DNA of 64,000 nt from Helichrysum umbraculigerum (taxonomy: Eukaryota > Streptophyta > Magnoliopsida > Asterales > Asteraceae), in assembly GCA_949592205.1 (NCBI GenBank), contig CATIUR010000001.1:265262250-265326249 (forward strand), in the 5' to 3' direction. The notes under the pieces were generated by a model. The model did no database searches and was not told the DNA's origin. It saw only the letters and a list, made by a program, of their open reading frames with translations. Position numbers and translations under genes: made by a program. Numbering within the stretch: the first letter of the stretch is position 1; each line of letters begins with the position of its first letter. Positions 11,848 through 24,970 of the stretch are shown here, in pieces.

Positions 11848-12398
11848 CTTCATGATCATAGTTGATTGTATGGAATGCTTTCAAGTTTCATCCTTTGTGT
11901 TTATTACTATTTTCTCTTTTAAAGGGAGTTTTAAGACCGATTTAGTTATAACTCTAATACTTTACCCGTTTTAGAGTTCACTAGAATTCCTGGTTATTTT
12001 TGTTGTTAATCTTCTCATTCACAATAATCCGTCATATACAGTATTTAACACATGTATTGCAAACGGGTCTTTCACATTATCCTACATAAAATTATAAAAT
12101 ATCATCTTCATAATACAATTGTTAGTAGTCTTGTAAACCATCATCAATCAGTTGAATACCAAACTCTAAAAGGCAAAACTCCCATTATTACATTACCATG
12201 TATTTTTTATTAAATAACATTTAATTTAGTTTTACTAAATTTATCCATCACAAATTAAATGCCATAAGATTTTGAAACGCAAACTGAGGTGTATACAACT
12301 AATACATATACATATACTATGTAATACGGAGTATATGTTTACTTTTTATTTATTTGTAATATTATTATATTATATTAAATATATATAAATAAATAATA

Positions 12399-12441
<43 letters not shown>

Positions 12442-12928
12442 TAATAATAAATAATAATAAGAAATTGACAGTGAATTAGTTTATTGAAGAGAGCATAAAA
12501 AGAAGAAAAAGTTAAGTCATAACTCATAAGGACAAAAACCCAACTACTCAAACGAACAAACATCAACAACAATTTAAGCCTTCTTTTTTTGTTTCTTCAT
12601 ATTTTTTCAGTCAGAAATGAGAAAAAACATCATCATCATCAAACCCCCCAAAATTCCTTAATTCTCTTCAAATACTTCTTCTTCCTTCCTTCAGATCTTG
12701 TCAGTCAATCTCTGTCTGTCTCTGTTTTTTTTTTTTCCAACAATTTTCATTTTTTGTTTTAAATTAAATTTCAATTTCAGTTTTTTTATGTCTTCCACCC
12801 CCAAATTCCCTTATTCTTTTTTATCGTTTTCGATTTTCTTAGATCCTCACTGTCTGATTATGTTTTAACCTCATCATACACACACTGATTGCACACTCAA
12901 AAACACACACACATACACCGCCGTTAAC
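11848..12928 (+). other. Intergenic DNA and 5' UTR upstream of the kinase
   Basis: About 11848-12560 is AT-rich with no element recognised except an AAT microsatellite near 12399-12445. The last 300-350 bases are pyrimidine-rich (ttcttccttccttc, tctgtctgtctctg, a ten-plus T run), typical of a plant 5' UTR. No convincing TATA box was fixed. Confidence 0.5.
12399..12445. repeat. AAT microsatellite
   Basis: An interrupted run of aat/taa triplets. The poly-isoleucine ORF on the minus strand is an artefact of it. Confidence 0.9.
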
Positions 12929-15900
12929 ATGGGTCAATGTTACGGCAAAACAATTCCGACTACCGACAACGATAACGATATCCCGACCACCATCATCACC
13001 GCTGCCGGACAACAACAACAACCTCAATCACCCTTACCGTTATCAACCGCCACCACCACCACCGTAAAAAATACGCCGGCGAGATCTTCAAGTCCATGGG
13101 CAAGTCCATACCCGCACGGGCTCGCAAGTCCGTTACCTACCGGAGTCTCGCCGTCGCCGGCGCGATCATCAACTCCCGGCCGGAGATTTTTCAAACGGCC
13201 GTTTCCACCGCCGTCGCCAGCTAAGCATATCAAGGCTTCGCTTGCGAGACGATTCGGGCACCCGAAACAGCCCCGGGAAGGTCCAATTCCGGAGGATGGA
13301 ACCGCGGTTGAACCCGAATTGCAATCACTTGATAAGAATTTTGGGTATAATAAGAATTTTGGGGCCAAGTATGAATTGGGGAAAGAAATTGGGCGAGGGC
13401 ATTTTGGGCATACCTGTCATGCTAAGGGTAAAAAGGGGGAACTTAAAGATCATGCGTTAGCTGTTAAAATTATTTCTAAAGTCAAGGTATTTTCGATTCC
13501 CCATAAGTTATTTGTTGAATCCCATGTTTTATATTTGCAATTTGAATCCAAAGTTAACTGCTTTATAGACATTGATTGAATTTAGTACATGTTTGCAATG
13601 GTAATTTTAGCAATTTATACATATAGGAATTGAACTGCTGAAAGATAGGTATTTTCGAGTTCGCATAATTTATTTGTTGAGTCCCATGTTTCATTTTTGC
13701 AGTTTGAATTCTAAATTAACTGCTTTATTGAGTATTGACATTGATTGAATTTGGTGCTCGTTTCTAATGGCAATTGTAGCATTTATATCTATAGAGAGTG
13801 TATAATTTCCTAAACTTTTGCTGAAAGTTACGTTTTTTGTTTATGATGGTATGAGGCATGTTCGGTTTTGTTAGTGTCTCCTGGTTTTGCTTAAAATGGA
13901 GTGTATTTTCTATATATAGCTTTGAGACAGATAAAATGACAGGACGTGTATGGAATTTAAAAGATTGTACAAGCAACAAAAGGAAAAATGTGTTTTGCTT
14001 GTAGGTTTAAAGTATTGCTGTACGTAATGTTGCAAATCTTGTCAAGTAGTAGTGGCTTTTGTTTTTCTTGCTGAAAGATGGGAGCTTTATAAATGGTATG
14101 TGATCACATGTTATGTTTTGTCGATGTCCCCCTGGTGTTTGCTTCATGCGCTAGGTCAATTCACAATATCTAGCTTTGAGACAAATGACATAATTGAGAA
14201 TTTATGTAAGGATAAAGATTTGTACGAGTGCTACGATGTAAATTGGAACAATCATGAATATAGAAAAATTTCTTCATAGGCCTTGCTTATGTGAGTCTAT
14301 ATCGAGTAATGACATTAGGGACTTTGGTTATGGTTATCGGGTGTAATCTTTATTGCTGTTTTAAAGTTTTGTGCAATCTGCGTAAATGATATAGTCATAT
14401 AGCGTTGTTTGGTAAAGAGCAATAAAAGTTATTACTTGACTATTATGTAGAATGGTTTCATACTTGTTTATGTATGCTATATGTTACCTTTTTGGCAAAG
14501 TGTTATGTTTACTGTAGCATGAAGTGACATAATTGATTACTAAGACAACTTCATGTTATATATTTGCAGATGACAACTGCAATTTCAATTGAGGATGTGC
14601 GTAGAGAAGTAAAAATATTGAGAGCTCTTTCGGGTCATAAGCATTTGATCCACTTCTATGATGCATGTGAAGATGCAAACAATGTATACATAGTGATGGA
14701 GTACGTTCCTCCTTTTCCACTTTTTGTTGCACTATTAATAGAACTTGTCTTTTTCTGCTATTAGTTTGTATATAATTGTTAACTAGGAGTTATGATGTTT
14801 GTTTAAGCTTTCTTGTTTTACTGGATTAACAGATTGTGTGAAGGTGGGGAATTACTTGATCGGATATTGTCCAGGTAAGAGAAAATTCTCCTAAACTTCA
14901 GTTAATCGTCAAGTAAATGTGGTTGCTCTTTACACAAACTTTGATTCAAATGCAGAGGTGGAAGATACACAGAAGCAGATGCGAAATTGATAATTGTTCA
15001 GATCCTAAGCGTTGTTGCATTTTGCCACCTTCAAGGCGTTGTGCACCGTGACCTAAAGCCCGAGGTTATAAATGCATCATTTTTGAGAAACTTTATTTTT
15101 TCTTTTTATTTTAAATAAATTAAGTTTCAAGTTATAATTTATGATAGTCAAGTTAGTAAATCTTTATTGACCATCTGTTGCATTTTTTTGTCTCAGAACT
15201 TCCTTTTCATGTCTAAAAGCGAAGATGCTGATATGAAGCTTATTGATTTTGGTCTTTCTGATTTCATCAGGCCAGGTAATAGTTGAAAATGTAATTTGCT
15301 CTCTTGCTTTTTTTGTTAATTGCATGAGTGAGTATTTAGACAAGTTGATGGATGGGAAGGTTGTGTTTATTGATTTATCTATTTTATATATATTGCAGAA
15401 GAAAGGCTCAATGACATTGTTGGAAGTGCATATTATGTTGCACCTGAAGTTCTTCATAGATCATATAGCCTGGAAGCAGATATATGGAGCATTGGTGTGA
15501 TATCGTATATATTATTATGTGGGAGCAGACCATTCTGGGCAAGAACCGAATCAGGGATATTTCGTGCGGTATTGAGAGCCGACCCTAATTTTGACGACAT
15601 ACCTTGGCCTTCTGTATCACCAGAAGCCAAGGATTTTGTTAAAAGGCTCTTGAATAAGGACTACAGAAAGCGAATGAGTGCCGCTCAAGCTCTCAGTAAG
15701 TTCACTTTCCTAACTTGCATTCCGAGTAGGCATTTAAACTGTTCGTGAATTTTTTGGTGGGAAGTTATTTTAGATAGTTAACAAAAGCATGAACATGACT
15801 ATTTTGTCCTTTTAATCAAATGAACAAACACAAACATGTCTCTTTTTTTCAGTTTCGGTAACTATTAGTTTATTCTCAATTAATATACATATCTATTGAA

Positions 15901-17886
15901 AAAAAATAATACTAATCGTTTCCAAAATTAGAAATTTTTTATGCTTTCTTTTAAAGTTACTTATTAGAAACATCTTATGTAAGTTGTTCAAGCTTCAGAT
16001 CTTTGGATGATGATATCACATTATGGTTGTCCTATAAGTTTGAATTCAACTAACCTTATATTTGTGCATTGATCAATATGTTCATTCATGTATGTTCGTC
16101 TAGTATCTTAATGAACTAACATAAACGAACATGAATACTAAAATCCGTTCGTGTTCGTTCATTCATATGCTTAAAATTTAGGAAACGAACATGAACAAGC
16201 TCCTGTGCGTGTTCGTTGACATCCCTAATGAGTGCGTCCGTTGAAGTTGATGACCTTTTTCTCATAGATAATTAAATTCTTACTTTATCAGTTAGATTTG
16301 ATGGATCTCAATTTTTATTAGTAGCATATCGTATCTCAATGCATTAGGCTGTTTTGTTTTCACATGGTAATCTATTTTTTAAGTAAGTGAAGGCTAATAC
16401 ATGGTGTATGTGATTACAGCTCATCCATGGTTGTCAAGTGAAAGCCATCCTATACCTTTAGACATATTGATCTTTAAATTGGTGAAGTCGTATCTTCATG
16501 CTTCTCCGTTCAAACGTGCTGCACTCAAGGTATTTACTTCTTATTCTTGCATCCTTTTGGTATGTATATGATCATGATACTACCAGCCCTAAAATCTAAA
16601 GAATTAAACAATTTAAAAAAAAAGTAGCGAATAGCGATAAACAAAGATAATGACTTATTATTGAGAAATAAACCAACTCCCCAAATAAAGCCTAATTAAA
16701 TATCCCGTGAATTCCATCAATTAAGCATTATATATTAATTTCTTTAATAATGGCCCAGATTTGATCAAAATACCCTAAAACGTTAAAGATAAAACCAACA
16801 CCAGATTGGGCCAACATAAATTCAATGATGCAATAAGCACATATTCATCATGTCTCATGTGCACCGTTGACATAAAAGGGCTACAAAGCTCGAGCCTCTG
16901 CGCCTTTGAGCCTTAAGTACCCCTTCGACAACTGTGATATAGACTAACGTAACAAAGGAAATAGCATAATTACCATATGAACTAAGGACATTACGTTGTT
17001 AGTCTATTACCAACTTACTAAGGACATTATGAACTAATGATTTAGCATAATTGCGATACTTTTGTGTTAAAAAAAAGTTGTTTGTTTGCAGGCACTCTCA
17101 AAAGCTCTGACAGAGAATGAATTAATTTATCTTAGAGCTCAGTTTATGCTCTTAGAACCAAACAAAGATGGGCGTGTATCTCTTGACAACTTCCGAATGG
17201 TGAATTAGACATCACTTTTGCCTCCTTTTTTCTGTGAATTTTCGCTAGTATTGTCTTGTGTAAGTGTGATGCTAATATTAGGCTCGTTTGACTATTCACA
17301 GGCTCTTTTGCGTAATGCTACAGATGCAATGAAGGAGTCTAGGGTCCCTGATATTCTCAATGCTGTGAGCCATCAACTTTTATATATTTTTAGGAAAATA
17401 TCATATTAAATGTTGCTTATGTTGGCTTTTTACTATGCATAGTTAGTTAGCTCCATTTCTTTGTATTTACGATTTGGTCTTATATTCTATATTCGTTTGT
17501 GTGTTGTAGATGGCACCGTTATCTTATAGGAAGATGGACTTTGAAGAGTTCTGTGCAGCAGCCATTAGTACATATCAACTGGAAGCCCTTGACACGTGGG
17601 AACAAATTGGTTCAACGGCATTTGAGTTCTTTGATCGAGAGGGTAACCGCACAGTGTCTGTTGAGGAACTTGCTAGGGTACGCAACCATTTTTTATTTAC
17701 TTTTTGGTTTGCAGTTGTGATGACTGATACTGATACTTGTTGATGTGAATGTAGGAACTGAACGTGGGCCCGACTGCACATTCGATTCTGAAAGATTGGA
17801 TAAGAAGCGACGGTAAACTGAGTTTGCTTGGATACACCAAATTTTTGCACGGAGTGACGCTTCGCAGCTCCAACACAAGACATTAA
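12929..17886 (+). CDS. CRK3: CDPK-related protein kinase, CRK3 type, 11 exons
   Basis: Exons: 12929-13486, 14570-14700, 14833-14874, 14956-15064, 15197-15275, 15399-15695, 16420-16529, 17092-17199, 17302-17364, 17510-17677, 17755-17886. All introns are GT-AG and the frame closes at 598 aa. It is a Ser/Thr kinase. The N-terminus MGQCYGK has Gly2 for myristoylation and Cys4 for palmitoylation, implying membrane attachment. A Pro/Ser-rich variable region follows to about residue 140. The kinase domain is about 148-409: glycine loop GRGHFG 155-160, Lys180, Glu199, HRD 274-276, DFG 297-299, APE 321-323. The C-terminal regulatory part has degenerate EF-hands (NKDGRVS; DREGNRTVSVEE), as is usual for CRKs, which tend to respond weakly to Ca2+ directly. 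Start codon choice follows the acylation motif. It looks functional. Confidence 0.95.
13487..13797 (+). repeat. Tandem duplication in kinase intron 1, including the donor site
   Basis: The intron start at 13487 (gtattttcga) and about 140 following bases recur, diverged, from 13649 (gtattttcgag). The copies share tatttgttgartcccatgtt and attgattgaatttrgt. The true donor context (aag|gtatttt) is thus echoed 162 bp downstream as tag|gtatttt. A second, fainter duplication pairs about 13820-13975 with 14070-14225. Confidence 0.8.
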
Positions 17887-18153
17887 TGAGTAGCACATTA
17901 GGTTCATTTTCTTTCTATATTAAAGAAAGGGTTATCATAACTATTCTTGTTTTTACCATATTTTGCGATTGATTAAAAAGATTAATGAGATGGATGGAGA
18001 GAACTTGTGTAGAAATGAATATAGTAGAGACAAAAAGCGCAAGTGGTGACCTAAAGGGTTTTTTTTATATATAAAATTTTTAATTTAGGTGTGGTAGAGA
18101 TTTTTATTTTCCCTTTTTTAAAATAAATAAAAAAGTTTTGAAATATTCTTGTG
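17887..18153 (+). other. Probable 3' UTR of the kinase gene
   Basis: AT-rich sequence after the stop codon, ending at the hAT insertion duplication. No ORF is present. A poly(A) signal was not fixed with confidence. Confidence 0.5.
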
Positions 18154-18161
18154 CTTCCCAA

Positions 18162-18518
18162 TAGTGGTGAACAAAAAAACCAGGTTTTCAAAACCCGACC
18201 CGAGTCAAACCCGAAAACCCGACCCGGTCAAACCCGGGTTGACCCTACCCGGTTCGGGTTCTGTGAGTACCCGGCGGGTACCAAACCGGTTTGGGATTTT
18301 CGAATTCGAAATCGGGTTGAACCCGGGTTGAAATCGGGTCGGGTTGAAAAACCGGTCAAAAACCCGGAAACCGGTCAATAACCCAGTTGAAAACCCGGTC
18401 AAAAACCCGGGTCGGGTTCGGGTTGGTCAAAAAACCGGTTTTCCTTCGTTGACTAGAAACCGGGTCGGGTTTCGGGTTCTGGTCGGGTCGGGCTAAACCC
18501 GATTTTTGTTCACGCCTA
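18162..18518. mobile_element. Non-autonomous hAT element with ACCCGG repeats
   Basis: A 357-bp element with the perfect 8-bp duplication cttcccaa (18154-18161 and 18519-18526). Inverted ends are tagtggtgaacaaaaa and, reversed, taggcgtgaacaaaaa. The interior is made of self-complementary aaacccgg / ccgggttt repeats. The short ORFs (Lys/Arg/Pro-rich) are products of this repetition. It has no transposase. Confidence 0.92.
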
Positions 18519-18526
18519 CTTCCCAA

Positions 18527-19223
18527 ACCAACTTGTAATCCAGCTATTAGCTATATGGGCTTAAGCACCAAATCCATATATAATCCCAACTGTTGGCCCA
18601 TATCCAGATCTCTACTTATATGGGCTAACTGACATATCCAACTCCCCAGCACAGGAAGTTTTTGTTTTGTAACAGGAATATGAATATGGGTTCTCATTGG
18701 AAGAATCTACTAAGCAGTTAAGTCGGTTGCTTCTGTTTCATGGGGATCAACATGGGGTTGAGTTTATAGTTTTTATAAACTTGAACTTTTATTAAAAAAT
18801 ATAAGTCTTGTTTAGCGAACAAAAATAATTAGAGATTTCAGATAAACACCCTCAAAAGCTTGAATAGAAACACAACTCCACAATTTTCCTTCTTTCATTT
18901 GTTTTTTATTCTCTTCTTCCATCGTCTTCTTTTCCACTTAATTTTTAACCCGAGAACATAATGTAAGATAACTTTTGACACATCCAATAGGGTTGCTTCT
19001 GCTGAAATTAACATGAAGGAAACCAAATATATGTTTGGATATGCTTACACTTTTATTATACAGTTTAAGCAATAAATATAACATTTTCACGACTTGGGTG
19101 ATGTATGTAACAGAATTACATGTGCAAAAATCTTGATGCCTTTCTATCACGTTAACCTACGTACGTAACCTTCATGTAGATGATCACCAAATTTTGTATA
19201 TTACTGTAATTAGTATTCTTTTA
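18527..19223. other. Intergenic DNA
   Basis: No gene or clear element seen. The segment 18540-18640 has repeated tatatgggct-like words. Confidence 0.5.
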
Positions 19224-19347
19224 CTCCCTCCGTCCCAATTTATTTGTTCATCTTTCTATTTTGGTATGCTCCAAAATAATTGTCTACTTCCAAAATCAAC
19301 CAATCAAAATGCTTGAAAATTGTAATAATAATTTTGGGACGGAGGAG
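19224..19347. mobile_element. Stowaway-like MITE
   Basis: Ends ctccctccgtccc ... gggacggaggag with ta on both sides (19222-19223; 19348-19349), typical of Tc1/mariner-derived Stowaway MITEs. Confidence 0.8.
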
Positions 19348-19349
19348 TA

Positions 19350-20862
19350 ACAGGAGTAACACAAAGATAATTTAATTACTATACGAAATTTGATGACGTA
19401 CGATGAAAAATAAAAGGGATTGGGCCAGCAGGCATTGACTCACTTATTTGTGAAAGTGTTGCATTTAACATGCTCTCTCAAGTCTCAACCCAATTGGTTG
19501 CATCTTTTTTTACTTTTATTTATATCCTTCTTGGCTTTTACATTTTTATTTTTAAATAGACTTAAAATTCATAAGTTAAAAAGATATTCATGATATCATC
19601 AAACCATATTTCATTTTAGTGAGCTTGGAAGTTTTATGTAACTTATGGTAACATATAAATTAACAATAAGTGAATATTAAAGCCTTTTTTTTATATATAT
19701 TTGTCAATACTTTAAATAAGATTATTATTATTTGGTTTTTGCTTACATGTTTTCATGTAATAAAGAAATAAGATAAAGATTAGTTATAATAATAATAATG
19801 ATGATATACAAACACCTAACTACGTATAATATTGACATGTAATAAATATCATCTTTTGCAATAGTGACAAGTCAAGAATGAGGAGGTGGCAAGCAAAGAG
19901 TGGGCATGCAAATGCTTTCATTTATAATCATACACGTCTCCTCTCACCCCCTCCATTTATTTTATTTATTATTTTATATCATTAAAAAAAAAAAGCAAGC
20001 ATATTCATGCATGTATAATAACTTATACAGTATAACGGATCATAGAAAGTAGTACAAAAGATGTATTGCCTCATCTTTTTTATAAAAGAAAACACTATGA
20101 TTAACTTGCCCTACTTACCAACATAACAAATATCTAAATATGTGATTTTGACTACTAGATCTTTTAATCGAGTCAACTTTATTGATCTGATACGTGAATT
20201 CGATCCATTGCATGTATCTCATAAACCTACGAAACCTAACAAATCACCGGCTCTACGAAAATATAAGTTTTAGAATGAAACGTGCGACGCTTCAAAATGA
20301 AATTGGCGCGATTTCTAAGATTTAAAATTATTACCTAGAATCAACATTAAGATCTACTAATTAACATATATCACTCACGACTAAAACCTTACAAAAAAGA
20401 AAAATTTAATACATGCATGCACCTTAAGAAAGAAGCTATTTTGCAACATAAAATGTTCCATGTGTTCACACCTACAAGAAAATATAAAATATTAAATTTA
20501 AACTTAAATTATTACTATAAGTTTATAGGTTGCTATTGTTTTAATATAATACTAGTAATTAATTAGCATTAAGTTGAAAAGTATGAAAAAGAGAGATGGT
20601 CCAATTACATGCCAACAAGCTTCTCCCACTTCACTTTTATTATTTAATTTAAGTTCGATACGTGGTTTTGTTGCCATTTTTTCATTCGATCCCTCATTCC
20701 AGCTTTCATTAAAATTGTTAAATACATCTAATTTTGTTATAAAAAATAAATGTCAAATTCTAACTATTTGATCAAAATTTATTGCACAATATATAAATCT
20801 AAGGAAGAATGGGTGATTTAATTAAGTCTTCTTAGAAATACTAAGGCAAACAATTAAGAATG
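19350..20862. other. Intergenic DNA
   Basis: AT-rich, with no credible ORF or TE end. The 65-aa ORF at 20574-20771 shows no recognisable domain. Confidence 0.5.
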
Positions 20863-20990
20863 GGTGATGATTCGTACATTACATCTTTTTAGCCGTACAC
20901 CACCAAATATGCTTCTGGATGTTGTACTGTACAAAACTGTAAAACACGTTACTGGTGTATGGCTAAAAAAAGGTGATGTACGAATCACCA
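20863..20990. repeat. Hairpin MITE-like inverted repeat
   Basis: The left arm (gattcgtacat..., ttttagccgtacacca) and right arm (tggtgtatggctaaaa, gatgtacgaatc) are inverted over about 45 bp around a loop of about 40 bp. No clear target duplication was found, so the superfamily is open. Confidence 0.75.
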
Positions 20991-23029
20991 ACCATTAATA
21001 ATAACCCCTAATTATTAAAAACCTTTTTTAGATTCTAATTTTAAACGTTTAATAATGTAAAAGAACAAATATAGAAATACAAAGTAATAATTAAGGATCT
21101 TATTATTTATATTAATGAACAAACACAATCCTATAAAAATGTAAATCCTATATAGTTTTGAAGGAATTTTAAGCAACTAGAGTACTAGACGTCTTTTACC
21201 ATAAAATTTCAAAGGTGTTTTGTTACATTAGTCGTGCACAAAGAGTATACGTCATGTGAGCATGCATGTATGTTGTAATACTTTAACAAATAAATATTTA
21301 CATATATATTTTTTATATATTACAAAATGTTATATTGGTAACACTTAAACATCCAACATTAAACATAGGTCTCCACCTACGGTTAGATATTATTAGTTAG
21401 GACAAAATAACATTATTAATATCTTGTTTTTCCTAGGATTTGTGAATGAAACATATATATATGTGTGTGTACGTACATGAAAATTAAAGCTAGTAGTTGT
21501 TACAAAGTCATTGTTGGTAAAGTGTTGTATCAAAGTTATGAAAATTCATTATGGTTCACATGAAACCAACAAAATTTAGTTGGTGTATGTTAATTAATAT
21601 TAATATTTATTATTATTGTAAAATAAAACACAAAATTAATTAAACATCTAGTCTAGTCTAGACATATATATATGTTAGCTTTAGTTCCATGCTCTTTAAT
21701 ATTTAAACGCATGCTAAATTTTATTTATTTAAAGGTTATTCTATCATTTAATTAATTGATACCATAAAAGATTTAAAATCCGGTCAAAAGTTGTTTTTTC
21801 CCTTTAACATGAGTCACACGTACACCTAAATCACTTAATTTTTGGTTATAATATTTAGGTGGTTAACAAATAATAAAGAATAGTATAGTATATGATAATA
21901 ATAACATATATACGTAATGATCCGAAGTATACAACTCGATCGTTCGAGGAATAATATATATTATTATTTTTATTAACGTGATTCATGTGGGCTACGTACG
22001 AATCCTTGGACACGTAATAAAGTGAAAAACATAGGCGATCGAGACATCACCACTTATATTTAATTTGAGTTTCTAATTCGCATATAAACTCAAATTATTA
22101 CGGAGCTGAGAGGTGATCTATCGATCATCTTTATACATTTAAAGTATTTCCGTAACATATGATAATATTAAGAGCAGTATATATAACGCCTAATTAAAAA
22201 GACTCAAATACTTCAATACTCATGGGCTAGCTCTTTGATTATAACTTTACTACAGGAGTCAAAACACAAACTGAAACTTTAATCGTACTCAAAATAATCG
22301 AATAAAAAACTAATCGAAGGCGAAACCAACAATTTGATTATATATTGATAATACATTGTTAAAAATGTTTGTCATATAGAAAAGCTAAGAGAGTATTATA
22401 CTAGTGTTATATTGTTTAAAAACTATAAACATTTCACTAATTTGTAACAATATATACTAGTATGAGGATATCATACTATTATTAAAGTGTTTAAACTATA
22501 CATATTTTGCTATTTTGTCACAACTTTAGTATTTTTTTTTTTTTTTGGGTAAAAACTTTAGTATGTTATACATGTAACATACTAGCAGTTGTACTTGTGT
22601 AGAATCTTGAGATCTTGATCAGTCTTGCTATCGCGATTTTGGAAAGACGAAAACGATGTCAGATAAGATCTACATCCTAATAACGTTAATACTTCTCATA
22701 TTATATTTATTTGTGTTGATCCTTTATCTTTCTTTCCCCAAGTGACTTTTTCTTCCGTAATGTTTGACTTGTGTAATATTAACAAATGTGTAGAAAAGTT
22801 TAAAAAAAAATAGTTTGGTTAAGTATTTCGAATTATGAAAAGTAAGTATGCTAATACCTTACCATTATGGATTGTATGAAGCATCTACACAGTTGTTGTG
22901 TACTTGTGTTACAAGATTACTTACCATTTTACCACTTTCAACAAGATGCAACAATATAATGCAAGTAAAAAACATCATGATCCAATCATAATTAAGAATT
23001 AAATGAGACCCCACTATCCTTTTCTTGTG
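20991..23029. other. Upstream region of the HD-Zip gene
   Basis: About 2 kb of AT-rich DNA with T/A runs and no other gene. It includes one ABRE-like site at 22009-22015. Confidence 0.5.
22009..22015 (-). promoter_or_regulatory. ABRE-like element upstream of HD-Zip gene
   Basis: The minus strand reads ACGTGTC, matching the abscisic-acid response consensus ACGTG(G/T)C. It lies about 1.1 kb upstream of the start codon. The ATHB7/12 clade is known to be ABA- and drought-induced, so the site is plausible, but a seven-base match alone is weak. Confidence 0.35.
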
Positions 23030-23030
23030 G

Positions 23031-23037
23031 TATAAAT
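23031..23037 (+). promoter_or_regulatory. TATA box of the HD-Zip gene
   Basis: tataaat lies 85 bases before the ATG, leaving room for a short 5' UTR of about 50 bases. Confidence 0.7.
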
Positions 23038-23115
23038 AAGACACATTGAAGCACATCTACAACCCCCTCTTGGGCACACTCTCCTATACTTTAATTTTCT
23101 TGTTGATATCATATC

Positions 23116-23855
23116 ATGGTAGACATGGGATCAGACCCAGATTCAGATTGTTTCACCACCTTCTTTAATACTTTATCCAACGACAAGAACAACAAAATAC
23201 AAAGAAGGTTCACTAATCAACAAATCAAATCACTCGAGACGATTTTCCAGTCCGAATCCAAACTCGAACCACGCAAGAAGTTGCAACTAGCTAAAGATCT
23301 TGGATTGCAACCTAGACAAGTTGCAATATGGTTTCAAAATAAGCGGGCTCGTTGGAAGTCAAAGCAATTAGAACAAGATTACAATGTCTTAAGAGCTAGT
23401 TACGATTCACTTTCGACTAGATTTGATATTCTTAATAGAGAGAATCAATCATTAACACTCCAGGTATACCATCAGTAAATATCTTCTTGTTACATTCAAA
23501 AAAGTATATACTCTTGGTGTTAAATCTAATCTAATTGTATTATTATTATTTATATTGGTTGTGACAATAGTTGAAGAAGTTGCATGAAGTGATTGATAAG
23601 AAAGCAAAAAGCTCTAGCACGGAGGAGAATTCGAATAATTCAATGGACGAGAAGGCGAGTTTATCATTGGAGAAAGGATTGTGCATTGTATCGGACGCTG
23701 ATAGCGACACAAAACTAGAATATGAAGCACACAATGATATGGTTTTTGCCGAAAAAGGAAATGGAGAGAATTGGGATGATTTGGAGTCTGATCAACTGCT
23801 AAACGAGTCTATCATTGGTAATACTAGTAATCAGTGGTTGGACTTTTGGTCTTGA
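23116..23855 (+). CDS. ATHB12-like: HD-Zip class I transcription factor, ATHB7/ATHB12 clade
   Basis: Two exons, 23116-23463 and 23571-23855, encode 210 aa. It is a nuclear DNA-binding protein expected to bind CAATNATTG-type sites as a dimer. The homeodomain spans about residues 26-83 with helix-3 WFQNKR at 72-77. A leucine zipper follows with leucines at 85, 92, 99, 106, 113 and 120, six unbroken heptads. The intron falls inside the zipper after Gln116, as in ATHB7/12 relatives. The C-terminus is acidic and ends in an aromatic NQWLDFWS tail, matching the activation tail of the clade. Family members act in ABA and water-deficit responses; that role here is inferred. It looks intact. Confidence 0.93.
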
Positions 23856-23892
23856 ATCGAAAGTTGAGGAGTTTCTTCTGTATATGGTTTAT

Positions 23893-23959
23893 ATGATGGT
23901 ATAATCTATGTTACAATAAGTAAGGATGGATGGATATGATGGTATAATCTATGTTACAA
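23893..23959 (+). repeat. Direct repeat in the HD-Zip 3' UTR
   Basis: The segment atgatggtataatctatgtt appears at 23893 and again at 23937, a 44-bp offset, within the presumed 3' UTR. Confidence 0.85.
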
Positions 23960-24970
23960 ATATGATTGTTAGTTTATGTTTTAACCTTCAAAACCTCTAC
24001 GGATAAAAAGATTTAGGATTTAAATAAGAATCAGAATACTCGTGAGAATTTGTGCATCAAGAGTTGTAATACATACTGTAGTAAATTCACGAAATTTATG
24101 CATACGCTGCATAATTTTTCGCACTTCTTCCTTACAAATAGTTTGCTACTTATAATGAATGCGAGTCAACTAGAAACTTTTAGTAAATGAAATTTATGCA
24201 TCTTGATGCAAAAAATTTCTCACTTCCCCTTCGGAATATTTAGCTACTTAAGAGGGTGTTTGGAAGAGCTTATTTACGAGACTATTTAGCTTATTGGAGT
24301 ACCATACTGCTCAAAAGCTCGCTGCAAGTGTTCGGATCAGTTTTTACGAAGAAACTTATCACTATATGAATGGGTAAAAAAGTTAAAATACCAAAAGACA
24401 AAATGTTGTGATTTTTTCGCCTAATTATCACTATAAATGCGAGTCAATTAGAAGATTAGAAACCGTTTATGTGATACCATCAACATCATATATGAAGAAT
24501 CCTAGATCAAGTGGTATTCAAAATATCTATTAATTAACTTGTTGGATTGTAATTATTTGATTCTAGAAGAAGAATCTTATCTTGAATATTAATTATTATT
24601 ATGATGTTTGATTACTTTAATCTTTTATTAGAAAGGAAAAGAGATAATGTAAAATATTAAAGTTTCTTTATAATTTGGGAGAAAATAGAGATGATTTTGA
24701 AAAAGAAGATTAATAGCTTTAAGAAAGAGCAAAGAGGTTCCGTGTGTGCAACAATTATCCTTAGAACCCACAACAACATCAAACCCTTGCTTCACATACG
24801 ACACATCTTCCTGTTACTTCCACCTGTTACATTTGCAAACCATTCATCAATGAGATCCTGATCAAGAGTACTTGTTAGTGTATGATTTACGATAGTACTA
24901 ATAATAATTAGGGAGACTACAAAATTCAGGTTGAATCACGACTTTACGTGACTTTGAAACACCTTTTTTA

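Noticed and set aside
14052..14279. 75-aa ORF in kinase intron 1
   Set aside because: Lies within an intron fixed by clear donor and acceptor; part of a diverged intronic duplication.
15780..16229. hAT element in kinase intron 6 ending gttgacatcccta
   Set aside because: Only one TIR-like end and gaacatgaac words were seen. The flanking atgagtgc also occurs in exon 6 but the sequence beside it is no TIR, so this is coincidence.
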